From an uncultured Latescibacterota bacterium (GTDB lineage Bacteria; Latescibacterota; UBA2968; UBA8231), in NCBI GenBank assembly GCA_951813615.1, contig OX638377.1, positions 868,001 through 932,000 of the forward strand: a stretch of DNA of 64,000 nt, read 5' to 3'. Shown here piece after piece: positions 8,649 to 17,488 of this stretch. The notes beneath the pieces are model-generated. The model searched no databases. It saw only the letters and a program-made list of their open reading frames with translations, and was not told the DNA's origin. The position numbers and the translations under genes were made by a program. Position 1 is the first letter of the stretch. Each line of letters starts with the position of its first letter.

Positions 8649-8921
8649 ATGCAGATGATTCAGATTGAAGTGCCAGAAGAAATTTTTCTGTCCTTAAAAG
8701 AGACACCTGAAGAATTTACCCAAGAGGTCCGCATGGCTGCCGCCGCCAAGCTTTATGAAATGGGTAAGATGTCTTCCGGTCATGCGGCTGAATTCGCTGG
8801 CCTTTCGCGCATCCAGTTTCTCCAAAATATGGGTTACTACGGTGTGTCCATCTTTGACATGACAGATAAAGAATTGGACCAAGATCTCCAAGTTGCAAGA
8901 GATACAATTTCATCTCAGTGA
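8649..8921 (+). CDS. UPF0175 family antitoxin-like protein
   Basis: 90 residues with the UPF0175 core AAAKLYEMGKMSSGHAAEFA (residues 32-51) and the end pattern GVSIFDMTDKELDQDL. The family is small and ribbon-helix- or HTH-like, and commonly acts as the antitoxin or regulator of a DUF3368/PIN-type toxin. No such toxin follows: the 60 bases after the stop hold no gene before the HicB-like frame. A GGAAC/AAAAATG context gives only a weak ribosome site. It lies 70 bases beyond the right GH32 repeat, in a stretch that carries two further orphan antitoxins. Confidence 0.75.
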   Translation: MQMIQIEVPEEIFLSLKETPEEFTQEVRMAAAAKLYEMGKMSSGHAAEFAGLSRIQFLQNMGYYGVSIFDMTDKELDQDLQVARDTISSQ

Positions 8922-8981
8922 TAGCGTTAGGACTCTAATTTTGAGTAAAGCTGGGGAATAACGAGGTCTAAAGGGGGCTAA

Positions 8982-9409
8982 ATGCAGTTTTGCTATCCCG
9001 CACGGCTTCAGCCCGACCACTCGGGCGAGATCATCGTCTCGTTCCGGGATCTTCCCGAATGTCTCACGTCCGGCACAGACGAGGCCGAGGCCCTCATGGA
9101 AGCTCGCGACGCGCTTGAGGAAGCCATCGCTGGTCGCATTGACGATGGCGAGCCTATCCCGGTGCCGAGTCGGCGATGTGCCGGTGAGCAGCTCATCGCC
9201 GTGCCTCCGGACATGGCTGCAAAGGCTGCGTTCGTGCTAGCGCTCCGCGCTAGTGGGCTGTCGCGCCTTGCCTTGGCTCGCCGCCTCGGCGTCAACGAGA
9301 AAGTCGTACGTGCATGCTCGACCCGCGTCACCACACGGCCGCCAACCGGATCCATAAGGCTCTGCGCGCACTAGGTCAGGAACTGATTGTGGAATCGCGT
9401 GCGGCGTAA
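8982..9409 (+). pseudogene. hicB: HicB-family antitoxin, frameshifted in the C-terminal HTH
   Basis: Residues 1-60 form the HicB RNase-H-like fold (FCYPARLQPDHSGEIIVSF, DLPECLTSG, ALEEAIAGRI). Residues 85-110 begin a helix-turn-helix (LALARRLGVNEKVVR). After about 9312 the family sequence continues in another frame (MLDPRHHTAANRIHKAL, ending VESRAA at TAA 9407-9409), so one base is missing. As written the frame ends at 9374 with an unrelated tail. HicB normally neutralises the HicA mRNA interferase, which usually lies immediately next to it; no hicA is present on either side. Confidence 0.75.
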
Positions 9410-9445
9410 TGGGCGCGGTCGGTCCGGAGGAGTAAAGTAGAAGTC

Positions 9446-9688
9446 TTAATCATTCAAGCCGCCTTTTCTCAAATTGCGGACATAAGCATCTACATCCGTC
9501 ATGTCTTTTCTGTCTCGCCACATCCCAAAAGCTTCATGGTCTTTTACAGGTTCTTTCGTACGTTGTCGGATGGGAGACAGGATGGCTTTTTCCTTGCCGC
9601 GATAAAGAATGGTGACCGATTCGTTGCGATCGAGAGCGAGCAAGATATCTTTCATGCGTCGTTTTAAGTCGAGAATAGATGCTTTCAT
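9446..9688 (-). CDS. Phd/YefM-type antitoxin
   Basis: 80 residues. The N-terminal half (MKASILDLKRRMKDILLALD, then ESVTILYRGKEKAILSP) fits the DNA-binding part of Phd/YefM antitoxins; the C-terminal half would be the toxin-wrapping tail. AAGGAGGA lies just upstream of the ATG at 9688. The place where a PIN, Doc or RelE-type toxin would follow (below 9446) holds instead the convergent HicB-like remnant, so this antitoxin is an orphan. Confidence 0.7.
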   Translation of the reverse strand: MKASILDLKRRMKDILLALDRNESVTILYRGKEKAILSPIRQRTKEPVKDHEAFGMWRDRKDMTDVDAYVRNLRKGGLND

Positions 9689-9731
9689 AAGTCCTCCTTA
9701 AAGTGTACACAGTGCTAGGGTTTGCGGCCTG

Positions 9732-10292
9732 CTACTGTTTTCGCAGCGATTCCTTCAATAATCTGCCCCAGGTTCTGTCATAGGGATGGACGACCGTTAC
9801 TCGCTCTTTTCCTCGATAGACTGGTCGCCCCTCGTTTGCCCAAGCAAAGATCGATCCTTCCAGATTATATATCTCCGTATATCCCTTCTTCATTAGGAAC
9901 TGGGCAAGTTCCGACGAGCGGTATCCCACGGAACAGTACAAAACGATACGCTGGTCTGACGGTGCTCCTTGGAGTGCTTTTAGGGCTTCGTCTTTCGAGG
10001 GGACTGGCCGGGCGTCCTGCAAATGGCTGACGGCGTATTCCTCGGGTTCTCGCACGTCGAACAGCAGGAGATTTTCTCGCTGCGGAGGTTCGTCGAGCCA
10101 GGATTGTAGCGTATCAGTCGAAATATGGGTGACCGTCGGAAACTTGGTGCGAATCGTCTTCAGCGTCATGGACCAGGACATGGTGTTATCCTCGCCTTCT
10201 TCTTGTGCCGACGCGGCGACGCCAGCACACATCGCCAGTCGTAGGGCAAACGCGAGAACTGTCTTAAATTGGTGGAGGTTGAGTCGGCGCAT
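9732..10292 (-). CDS. exported rhodanese-domain protein
   Basis: 186 residues from ATG 10292, chosen because MRRLNLHQFK followed by a hydrophobic stretch to ASAQ (residues 1-30) forms a signal peptide; upstream in-frame ATG 10352 would spoil it. The rhodanese fold runs from about 55 to 160: LLLFDVREPEEYAVSHL and the active-site loop IVLYCSVGYRSSE with Cys120. Such single-domain proteins transfer sulfane sulfur or bind thiols; export suggests a periplasmic role. It is divergent from the nitrilase gene at 10347, with a shared intergenic region of only 54 bases. Confidence 0.8.
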   Translation of the reverse strand: MRRLNLHQFKTVLAFALRLAMCAGVAASAQEEGEDNTMSWSMTLKTIRTKFPTVTHISTDTLQSWLDEPPQRENLLLFDVREPEEYAVSHLQDARPVPSKDEALKALQGAPSDQRIVLYCSVGYRSSELAQFLMKKGYTEIYNLEGSIFAWANEGRPVYRGKERVTVVHPYDRTWGRLLKESLRKQ

Positions 10293-10346
10293 GAGGATGA
10301 TCCAATCCGATGGATGAATAATAATAGAAGAGGAGGAATCAATCCG

Positions 10347-11216
10347 ATGCAAGACCTACGCATCGCCGCGGTGCAGATGAATTGCCGCGTCGCGGAACGC
10401 GATCGCAATTTGGCGACTATCGAGCGCTTTGCCGAGGCAGCGGCGGCGCAAGATGTCAATATCGTCTGCTTCCCCGAGCTGTGCGTGTGCGGGTACAATG
10501 CCGGCGACACTTCGACGCCGGAGCCCGAGCCGCTTGAAGGGGAATCGCTGCGCAGGCTTGCAGAGATCGCACGCAACTGCCAGATCACGCTGCTCGCTGG
10601 TATTCTCGAACGGGATGTCAGCGGCATCGTCTATAACACGCAGGTCGTCTGCGGTCCCGAGGGGTACGTTGGCTGCTATCGCAAGACGCACGTTCCCGAT
10701 TCTGAGATCGGCACTTGGCGCCACGGCGACGACCTGCCAGTATTCGACCATGCAAAGGCCCGCTACGGCATTGAGATCTGTTACGATTCCCACTTCCCGG
10801 AGTTGAGCACCCTGTTGGCGGAAAAGGGAGCCGAGGTGATCTTCCTGCCCCATGCCTCACCGGGGGAGACTCCCGCAGAAAAGCGGGCTCGCTGGATGCG
10901 CTATGTTCCCGCTCGCGCGTACGACAACAACGTGTACGTCGCCATCTGCAATAACGTCGGCGACAACGGGGCCGGCCGCACGTTCGCGGGAGTGACCTTT
11001 ATCTGTGACCCTCTCGGTACTGTCATTGCCGAAGGACAGAGCGGCAGCGAAGAAGAGATGGTCGTTGCCGACTTGAGCGCATCGGCGCTAGCAGAGAGTC
11101 GCAGGGAGACGCTGATGTTCTTTCGCCATTACCGCCGGCCCGAGATGTACCGGCGCTGGGAAAACGAGATTAGGTTGCGCGATGGCGGTCAATCGACATC
11201 CCTTACTGGTCGATAA
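10347..11216 (+). CDS. carbon-nitrogen hydrolase (nitrilase superfamily)
   Basis: 289 residues from ATG 10347, with AGGAGG at 10331-10336. Catalytic residues are visible: Glu44 in CFPELCVCGY, Lys113 in CYRKTHVPD and Cys145 in GIEICYDSHFPE. The resemblance is closest to the N-carbamoyl-amino-acid or aliphatic amidase branches, but the substrate is not determinable. It is the first gene of a plus-strand run that continues with a sialidase-like protein and two paralogous alpha-barrel proteins, so it may release nitrogen from amidated sugar derivatives. That idea is inference from context. Confidence 0.85.
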   Translation: MQDLRIAAVQMNCRVAERDRNLATIERFAEAAAAQDVNIVCFPELCVCGYNAGDTSTPEPEPLEGESLRRLAEIARNCQITLLAGILERDVSGIVYNTQVVCGPEGYVGCYRKTHVPDSEIGTWRHGDDLPVFDHAKARYGIEICYDSHFPELSTLLAEKGAEVIFLPHASPGETPAEKRARWMRYVPARAYDNNVYVAICNNVGDNGAGRTFAGVTFICDPLGTVIAEGQSGSEEEMVVADLSASALAESRRETLMFFRHYRRPEMYRRWENEIRLRDGGQSTSLTGR

Positions 11217-11240
11217 TTTTAACGGGAGGGGAGCTAAAAG

Positions 11241-12383
11241 ATGATCAAGTCCGTTTTGTTCCGCGAAGACAACGTGTACAAGGCCTTTCCCGATCTCGTC
11301 GAGTGCGGCGACGGCACTTGGGTATGCGTGTACCGGGAGAGCCTCGGGCACACGGCCCTCCCTTTCGGTCGCATCGCCTGTCACCTCAGCAGCGACGGCG
11401 GCCGCACCTGGAGCGAGAAGGCCATCGTCGACGAGGTGACCGACCCGGAAACCGAAGGCCGCTTGAACAACCCGCGCCTGCTCGCTCTCGACGGCTCCGA
11501 GGTGTTGATCATCTGCGACCTGCTGCCCCGCCTCGAGCCGGAGCACCATCCCGATTCGGAGATCCTCATCTACCGCTCGACCGACTCGGGGCGCACTTGG
11601 AGTGAGCGCGCCTCTACTGGGATCAGGGGCCACATCTGTCCGTGCATATTCCGCACCAAGGCCGGCGAGATCATCATCGGTGCCGACCGCGTTGGGCCGG
11701 GGGACGACCGCGACGTGGTCTGGCTCCACAATGCCTTTACCTCGACCGACTATGGACGGACCTGGGGACCGGCAATCCACGTCTGCTCCGCCCCGGAGTT
11801 GTGGCTCAACGAAGGGACCTACGTCGAGCTGGACGATGGCACTTTGGTCTGCTACCTGCGCGAGGACTTGCAGCGCGCCATTGGGCACAAGGCGATTTCG
11901 CAGGACGGTGGTAAAACCTGGTCCGGCCCATACCCGACCTTCCTCACCTGCTGCGTCGGTAGGCCGCGGGCCGGTATTCTGCGCAGTGGGGAGGTTGCGA
12001 TCGTCCACGGCTTCCAGCGCCTGACGCCGCCGCGCAACCTCGTGCTCCACGTCGAGACCCAAGCTATCGCCGCGGACCCGGACTGCACTGCCAACTATGC
12101 CCGCCAAGCCGGCCACCGATATTTCTTCATAGACCACGACCGCAGCATCCACTGCGACGGCGCATACTCCGGCTGGGTGCAGAGACCGTCCGGGGACATG
12201 TTCGTAGTGCAGTACATCAACGACGACGGCCCCTACGCCCACATCCGCAGCTACGAGATCGGTCGCTCCGACTGGATCCTCTGTCCCGAGGGAGACCTGC
12301 TACTGGAGCCGCCGCGCTGGCCTAGGTACGTCGACAGGGCCGCGGCGGCGAGTGGGGAGCTGTACGGAGAAAAGCACCTTTAA
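11241..12383 (+). CDS. sialidase/BNR-repeat beta-propeller protein
   Basis: 380 residues with four Asp-box-like motifs: SSDGGRTWSEK (near 50), STDSGRTWSER (near 113), TDYGRTWGP (near 170) and SQDGGKTWSGP (near 222). These mark a six-bladed sialidase-type propeller. There is no signal peptide, so the protein is probably cytoplasmic, unlike secreted sialidases. RYFFIDHDRSIHCDG and an upstream VYRESLGH may contribute active-site residues, but the arginine triad cannot be assigned with confidence. GGGAGGGGAGC precedes the ATG. It lies 24 bases after the nitrilase gene and 12 bases before the next gene, in an apparent operon. Confidence 0.75.
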   Translation: MIKSVLFREDNVYKAFPDLVECGDGTWVCVYRESLGHTALPFGRIACHLSSDGGRTWSEKAIVDEVTDPETEGRLNNPRLLALDGSEVLIICDLLPRLEPEHHPDSEILIYRSTDSGRTWSERASTGIRGHICPCIFRTKAGEIIIGADRVGPGDDRDVVWLHNAFTSTDYGRTWGPAIHVCSAPELWLNEGTYVELDDGTLVCYLREDLQRAIGHKAISQDGGKTWSGPYPTFLTCCVGRPRAGILRSGEVAIVHGFQRLTPPRNLVLHVETQAIAADPDCTANYARQAGHRYFFIDHDRSIHCDGAYSGWVQRPSGDMFVVQYINDDGPYAHIRSYEIGRSDWILCPEGDLLLEPPRWPRYVDRAAAASGELYGEKHL

Positions 12384-12395
12384 CAGGAGATGACC

Positions 12396-13955
12396 ATGGC
12401 TCGTTTACAAAACGTCAATACCACGGATGTGCGCAGCGCCATTGAATTGGGTTGCCGCACCATGTCGAGTGTCTTCAACTCCGACGACAACGATGTACCC
12501 TTTTTCGGCTCGTACGTGCGTCCCCAAGCTGAACTGCGCTTCAGCGCCGCGCATTCGGAGGCGCACGTGCCCGGTCGCCATCTCAATGCCCTGCTCAACG
12601 CCGAAGACGCGGTAGGCGTTGAAGTAGATGAAGCGGCCATTGAAAAACACGCGGCCGCGGCTTTTTATTCCTACAGCGGCCCCATCGCCATGCCGCTCAA
12701 CCGGGCCGAGTTGGACGGCCCGCTGGTCAACTTCATTCCGCACAACATCCGCGAGGGATTCCACGCACTCTATCCGCTGGTGCAATACCGTGACTCGGAC
12801 CGGGCACGACAGTTGGCTGAAGCCAGCATCGAGGCGTTTCATCGCTATTGGAATGCAGACGAGGGCTGGGATCGACCGGCGCTGCAGGGGTTGGGACTGG
12901 AGGCGTGGGAGAGTCTGTTCATTCCGGGGGAAGCCCGGTCCTTGGGGCCTTTAGTCAAGTACTATCGGGCTACTGACTACGGGCCGGCGTTGGAGTTGGC
13001 TTTGGAATTGGCAGAGAAAATTACGGGTGAGTTTTTCACTGCGGACGGCGGCCACGACCGGGAGCTGCTGGGCGACCACACGCACTCGGTCACCTGCGTC
13101 ATGTCGTCCTTGGCGCAATTGGCCGATCTGACGGGCGACGCGGTGCTCCTGCTGCGGGTCAAGGCTTTTTACGACAATGGCCTGTGGGCCATGCGCGATC
13201 CGTTGGGTTGGGTCGTCGAAAGTACGCATCCCGATGCGCCGCCCGATCGCGGCGAGGTCAACAATACTGGCGACATCGTCGAGACCGCCCTGATCCTAGG
13301 GCGCTGGGGCTGGGGCGAGTACTTCCAAGATGCCGAGCGCATTGTGCGTGGGCATATGCTGCCGTCGCAACTGCGCGATATTTCCTTTATTGATGAGCCG
13401 CCCAACCCCGAGGGCGCGGATGGCCTGCGCGATGTGGCCCAGCGGCACCAGGGAGCCTTTGGCTTTCCAGCGCCGTACGGCCACGAGCCGGTGGAAGCCG
13501 AGACCGTTGGTTTCAACATGGATATTGTCGGTGGGGCTGTGGCGTCTTTGTGCGCGGTGTACCGGGAGATGGTGCGCAGCGGCCTAGCCGGGCACCGGGT
13601 CAATTTGCTCTTTGACCACGAGACCGAGGCCGTGCGCGTTGAATCCCCTTATACCCACGATGTCCTGCGCGTCGAGGTTAAGCAGCCGGGGCCTTTGTGG
13701 GTGCGCCTGCCCGGCTGGGTAGCGCCGTCTGACTTAGTGGTAACAGGGGCCGCGCCGCCACGCATAGATAGCGGGTTCCTCTTCTTTGCCCAACCGCCTT
13801 TGAACACGCCGATTGAGATCCGCTTTGCCTTGGCCGAAGAGGAGTTGGTCCTGCAGCATCGGACCCGTTCTATTCGCACCCGGCTGCGCGGCGACGAGGT
13901 GGTGGCGATGGATAACTTCGGCGCTGATCTGACCTTTTTCCCGCCGTTTGATTGA
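12396..13955 (+). CDS. alpha-barrel glycoside-hydrolase-like protein, paralog 1
   Basis: 519 residues from ATG 12396 (CAGGAGATGACC upstream; ATG 12390 overlaps the ribosome site). The middle is helical and reminiscent of (alpha/alpha)6-barrel enzymes such as GH127, with repeated patterns (REGFHALYPLVQYR, LGPLVKYYRATDYG, NNTGDIVETALILGRWG). The last 120 residues look like beta-sandwich. I cannot name the exact family. It is a clear paralog of the protein at 15902-17488: the N-terminal VNTTDVR, the NNTGDI block and the C-terminal GDEVVAMDNFGADLTFFPPF recur there. It is likely a cytoplasmic carbohydrate-active enzyme in this operon. Confidence 0.6.
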   Translation: MARLQNVNTTDVRSAIELGCRTMSSVFNSDDNDVPFFGSYVRPQAELRFSAAHSEAHVPGRHLNALLNAEDAVGVEVDEAAIEKHAAAAFYSYSGPIAMPLNRAELDGPLVNFIPHNIREGFHALYPLVQYRDSDRARQLAEASIEAFHRYWNADEGWDRPALQGLGLEAWESLFIPGEARSLGPLVKYYRATDYGPALELALELAEKITGEFFTADGGHDRELLGDHTHSVTCVMSSLAQLADLTGDAVLLLRVKAFYDNGLWAMRDPLGWVVESTHPDAPPDRGEVNNTGDIVETALILGRWGWGEYFQDAERIVRGHMLPSQLRDISFIDEPPNPEGADGLRDVAQRHQGAFGFPAPYGHEPVEAETVGFNMDIVGGAVASLCAVYREMVRSGLAGHRVNLLFDHETEAVRVESPYTHDVLRVEVKQPGPLWVRLPGWVAPSDLVVTGAAPPRIDSGFLFFAQPPLNTPIEIRFALAEEELVLQHRTRSIRTRLRGDEVVAMDNFGADLTFFPPFD

Positions 13956-14074
13956 GAACCTTTGCCCAGGATGTGAGTTGACGCAGCGCATTAATTGTGC
14001 TTGGTCCCCGCGAATCCGGGCGATATATTAGCGGCCCCTATCGCAGCAGGACAATCACTCCAAGGAGGATGAAA

Positions 14075-14929
14075 ATGGCGAAAATCAAGCGGCCTAAAAT
14101 CTATCATATGTGCTCCCTCGGTTCCCTGATGGGATACGGCGGCAAGAAGGGCGAGTGGAGCACGGCCAAAAAGCTTAAAAAAATAAAAGACGCCGGTTTC
14201 GACGGCTTTGTGGGGCGCGTCTTCATGGTGACTCCGGACGAGGTCGCCGCCTCGGGTTTGGTCTTTGCCTGTACCACCGACTTGGGCGGCATCCGCGAGA
14301 TCAGGCCCAAGTTGCGCGAAATCAAGGCGGCGGGAGCGCGCTGCGTTAACGTGCAAATGCTCGACCACGACACGCTCACCCCGCGGGCCGTGGAAGTGGC
14401 GCGGCGTTTGATGGACGCGGCCGAAGATATGGAGATGGACGTGGCGGTGGAGATGCACCGCGATACGTGCACGGAAACGCCGGAAAAAACCTATGCCTTG
14501 GCTGCTGGTTACGAGAAGGCGGAGAAGAAGCCGCTGAAAATGACTTGGGACTTTTCCCATCCGGCGGTAATCAAGCATTTGTCGCCGCCCTACTGGGAGC
14601 GCTTGGCCGAGCGCGTCGATCTGATCCAATTGGCGCAGCAGTTTCACTTCAGGCCCTTCAACGGGCACCACGCCATGATTCCCGCCGTTGACCACAAGGG
14701 CAAGATCATTCCCGAATTCGTCCATTGGCTGGAATTTGCCGAACAGGTCATGGCCTGCTGGCTGGAAGCGGCCGAGCCGGGCCGGGAAATGTTCGCCTGT
14801 CCCGAGCAGATCGCCGGCGGCTACCATCTGTCGGTTTTCCCCGACCGCTGGAAGGACGTGCAGGTGGTGCGCCGCGAGTTGGACAGGGTGTGGAAGAGGC
14901 AATTGAAGAAGTGGAAGGCTCCAGCTTAA
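14075..14929 (+). CDS. sugar phosphate isomerase/epimerase-like TIM barrel
   Basis: 284 residues from ATG 14075, with AAGGAGG at 14062-14068; ATG 14069 overlaps that site. The protein fits the xylose-isomerase-like TIM barrel (AP endonuclease 2 family). KIKDAGFDGFVGRV is an early strand, VAVEMHRDTCTETPEKT resembles the metal-binding Glu/His strand, and MTWDFSHPAV, VDLIQLAQQFHFRPFNG and EPGREMFACPEQ are later strand ends. Members isomerise or epimerise sugars using a divalent metal. It lies between the two paralogous alpha-barrel genes, supporting a sugar-catabolic operon. Confidence 0.7.
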   Translation: MAKIKRPKIYHMCSLGSLMGYGGKKGEWSTAKKLKKIKDAGFDGFVGRVFMVTPDEVAASGLVFACTTDLGGIREIRPKLREIKAAGARCVNVQMLDHDTLTPRAVEVARRLMDAAEDMEMDVAVEMHRDTCTETPEKTYALAAGYEKAEKKPLKMTWDFSHPAVIKHLSPPYWERLAERVDLIQLAQQFHFRPFNGHHAMIPAVDHKGKIIPEFVHWLEFAEQVMACWLEAAEPGREMFACPEQIAGGYHLSVFPDRWKDVQVVRRELDRVWKRQLKKWKAPA

Positions 14930-14933
14930 CCCC

Positions 14934-15893
14934 GTGCAGATAAGTGTTGAGACGCCTCCGCTGGACGTCGGCCTGACCGAGGAGTTGATCGATTTTTGGG
15001 ATGGGATTTTCGGGGACGGTTACCAAGCCGATCGCTCTGTGTACGCCGGCGATGAACGCGACTTTAACCGCGATACGTTCTATCTCTTGGAACAGGGGGG
15101 ACGCACGGTCGGCAGCAGCCATTTAACCACGGCGGTGGGCAATCCAGAACTGAGTGGTTTAGGCGAGGTAGCTACTGCGCCGCAATGTCGCGGCAAGGGT
15201 ATTGCCAGCCGCTTGTGCCAAGTGGCGCGCGACGACTTTTTGGCCTCGGGGGGACAGGCTCTGTTCTTGGGTACGGTCAATCCGGTCGCGGCCCGAATTT
15301 ACCATCGCTTGGGTTGGCGCAGGATGCCCGGTTCCACTATCTGGGCTTTGATTGCCAGCGGGGAATCGCCCGAGTCTTTTCTGGTAGATTACTTTAGGGC
15401 TAGTGATGAGGTCGGGATCGAGCCGGGGTCGCCGGCCCAGCGCGTGCCCATGATCCCCTTGATCGTCTCGCCGCACGACTGGTGGGTACTCGACACCAAT
15501 GTCGAATTGTACTCGACCCGTTACATTGAGCAGAATTCCTGTATGGGGCTGTATCCGCGCTATGCCAAGCTGGTTGAACAAGGCGCTGGCGCTTGGTTTG
15601 CCGCCCGCACTCAAGACGAGCGATTGGTGGGCTTGGCTAGTGCGCGGCCTGACGGAGAAGGTGCTTGTCAGGTGGATGGTTTCGTCCACGGTCGCTACGG
15701 AAGGGTTTGGGCCAATTTGATGCGGGCGGCTATTGACTGGGCCGAGGGGCGTTGTTGGATCCGGCTCTGCGTCGAGGATGAGGAAAAAGGCGCTTGGCTG
15801 AAGGAGTTGGGTTTTGTGGATGGAGGGCCGGGCGAGCCGTTTGTCATGGGGGGTCGGACCGTCGAGGCCGTGCGATTGGTCGCCGGTGTTTGA
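14934..15893 (+). CDS. GNAT-family N-acetyltransferase
   Basis: 319 residues. The first half has a GNAT core: VGSSHLTTAVGNPELSGLGE, then the acetyl-CoA loop ATAPQCRGKGIASRL (near 83-97), and AARIYHRLGWRRM. The second half (about 150-319) could be a second, degenerate GNAT-like fold. Start GTG 14934 lies 5 bases after the preceding stop with no strong ribosome site, implying coupled translation. The substrate is unknown; its position between carbohydrate genes suggests an amino sugar or sugar amine. Confidence 0.7.
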   Translation: MQISVETPPLDVGLTEELIDFWDGIFGDGYQADRSVYAGDERDFNRDTFYLLEQGGRTVGSSHLTTAVGNPELSGLGEVATAPQCRGKGIASRLCQVARDDFLASGGQALFLGTVNPVAARIYHRLGWRRMPGSTIWALIASGESPESFLVDYFRASDEVGIEPGSPAQRVPMIPLIVSPHDWWVLDTNVELYSTRYIEQNSCMGLYPRYAKLVEQGAGAWFAARTQDERLVGLASARPDGEGACQVDGFVHGRYGRVWANLMRAAIDWAEGRCWIRLCVEDEEKGAWLKELGFVDGGPGEPFVMGGRTVEAVRLVAGV

Positions 15894-15901
15894 GGAAAGC
15901 C

Positions 15902-17488
15902 ATGGTACAACTGCGCGACGTAAATACCACTGATATCGGCGACGCTATTCGCTTGGGTTGCCAGGCTATGAGCCGGACGTTCAACGCGGATGACGCCGAT
16001 ATGCCGTACGGAGGAGCGCAGGTGCGGCCTGAAGCCTTTTTGGGCGGCAGCATGGAAGGCCACATGCCGGGTCGCCTTTTAAACGCCATGCTGGCGGCTG
16101 AAGACGCTATGGGCTTGGACTTGGACGAGGAGGTGATCGACAAGCACGCCCGCACGGCCTTTTTCTCCTACAGCCGGGCACCGCTGCCCTTGCAGCGCAT
16201 CGGCCAGCACATCAATGGCGAGGGCGATCCCATTGAATTGCAAGAGCACAATTTGCGCGAAGGATTCCACGCTCTATACGCGTTGGCAGCCTTCCGCAAG
16301 TCCGAGCGGGCTATGGAATTGGCGGCGGCTAGTATTGATTTGCTGTTCGATTATTGGGTGCCCAACGAGCAATGGGATCGCGTGCGCCTTGAACGCGACA
16401 CGCCAGTGCGCCTCCGCGATTCCGGCGAGGCGACCTTTATCCAAGGACCGGCGCGTGCCATTGGGCCGCTGGTCAAATTGTACCAAGCCACCGGGTACCA
16501 ACCGGCCTTGGATTTGGCTACCGCGCTCAAGGACAAGGCCGTGCGCGAATTCTTTCTCGACGACGGCTCCTTTGCCACCGAGCGCTTTGGCTCGCACGTG
16601 CATTCGACCACTTGTGCGATGTCGTCGCTGGCTCAGCTCGCCGAATGCACGGGGAATGCCGAACTGATGCAGCGGGTCAAGCGGTTCTACGATAGGGGAC
16701 TGTGGGATTTGCGCGATCAGATCGGCTGGTCCATTGAGGTGTCGAGCCGCCCCACGCTCTGTCGCCGGGGCGAGGCTAACAATACCGGCGATATTATCGA
16801 GACCGCGCTCATCTTGGGGCGTTGGGGCCATCCCGAGTACTACGCCGATGCCGAGCGCATGTTGCGCAGCCACTTGCTGCCGTCGCAATTGCGCGATGTC
16901 TCGTTTATCGTCGAGCCAGATAATCCCGAGGGGGTGGACGGCAAGCTCCAAGTGGCGCACAGGCTGCGCGGCGGCTTTGGTTTTCCGGCTCCCTACGGGC
17001 ACGAGCCGCTGGGCATCTGGCAATCGAACAAGCCGCGCATTGGCTTCAATATCGACATTGTCGGCGGGTCAGTAGGCTCGCTAGCCGCGGCGTACAAGGC
17101 TGTGGTGCGCAGCGATGGAGCGGGGCATTGGGTGGATATGCTATTCGACTGCGAGACGGATGCCCTCTCAGTGCAGTCGCCCTATACGCATCCGCGCCTA
17201 GCGGTCAAGGTCAAGCAGCCGGGAGCACTGCACGTGCGCCTGCCTCCTTGGCTCGACGGGGAACGATTCAATGTAGAGGGTGCCGAACATCCGGTCTTGC
17301 GCGATGGCTATGCGGTGATTGAGAATCCGCCGGTGGGGCGCTGGATCGGCTTTGCGTTTGACTTGCCCGTCCACGAGACGACCCTGACTTGGCGCGACAG
17401 CGCCATCCGTGCGCGGCTGCGCGGTGACGAGGTGGTGGCGATGGATAACTTTGGCACGGATCTGACCTTTTTCCCGCCGTTTGATTGA
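15902..17488 (+). CDS. alpha-barrel glycoside-hydrolase-like protein, paralog 2
   Basis: 528 residues from ATG 15902, with GAGGAAAG just upstream and 8 bases after the GNAT stop. It is homologous along its whole length to 12396-13955: LRDVNTTDIGDAIRLGCQAM at the start, EANNTGDIIETALILGRWG in the middle, and an almost identical C-terminus (GDEVVAMDNFGTDLTFFPPF). Differences cluster in the loops, e.g. near LCRRGEA, suggesting altered substrate choice after duplication. It is the last gene of the 10.3-17.5 kb operon. Confidence 0.6.
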   Translation: MVQLRDVNTTDIGDAIRLGCQAMSRTFNADDADMPYGGAQVRPEAFLGGSMEGHMPGRLLNAMLAAEDAMGLDLDEEVIDKHARTAFFSYSRAPLPLQRIGQHINGEGDPIELQEHNLREGFHALYALAAFRKSERAMELAAASIDLLFDYWVPNEQWDRVRLERDTPVRLRDSGEATFIQGPARAIGPLVKLYQATGYQPALDLATALKDKAVREFFLDDGSFATERFGSHVHSTTCAMSSLAQLAECTGNAELMQRVKRFYDRGLWDLRDQIGWSIEVSSRPTLCRRGEANNTGDIIETALILGRWGHPEYYADAERMLRSHLLPSQLRDVSFIVEPDNPEGVDGKLQVAHRLRGGFGFPAPYGHEPLGIWQSNKPRIGFNIDIVGGSVGSLAAAYKAVVRSDGAGHWVDMLFDCETDALSVQSPYTHPRLAVKVKQPGALHVRLPPWLDGERFNVEGAEHPVLRDGYAVIENPPVGRWIGFAFDLPVHETTLTWRDSAIRARLRGDEVVAMDNFGTDLTFFPPFD

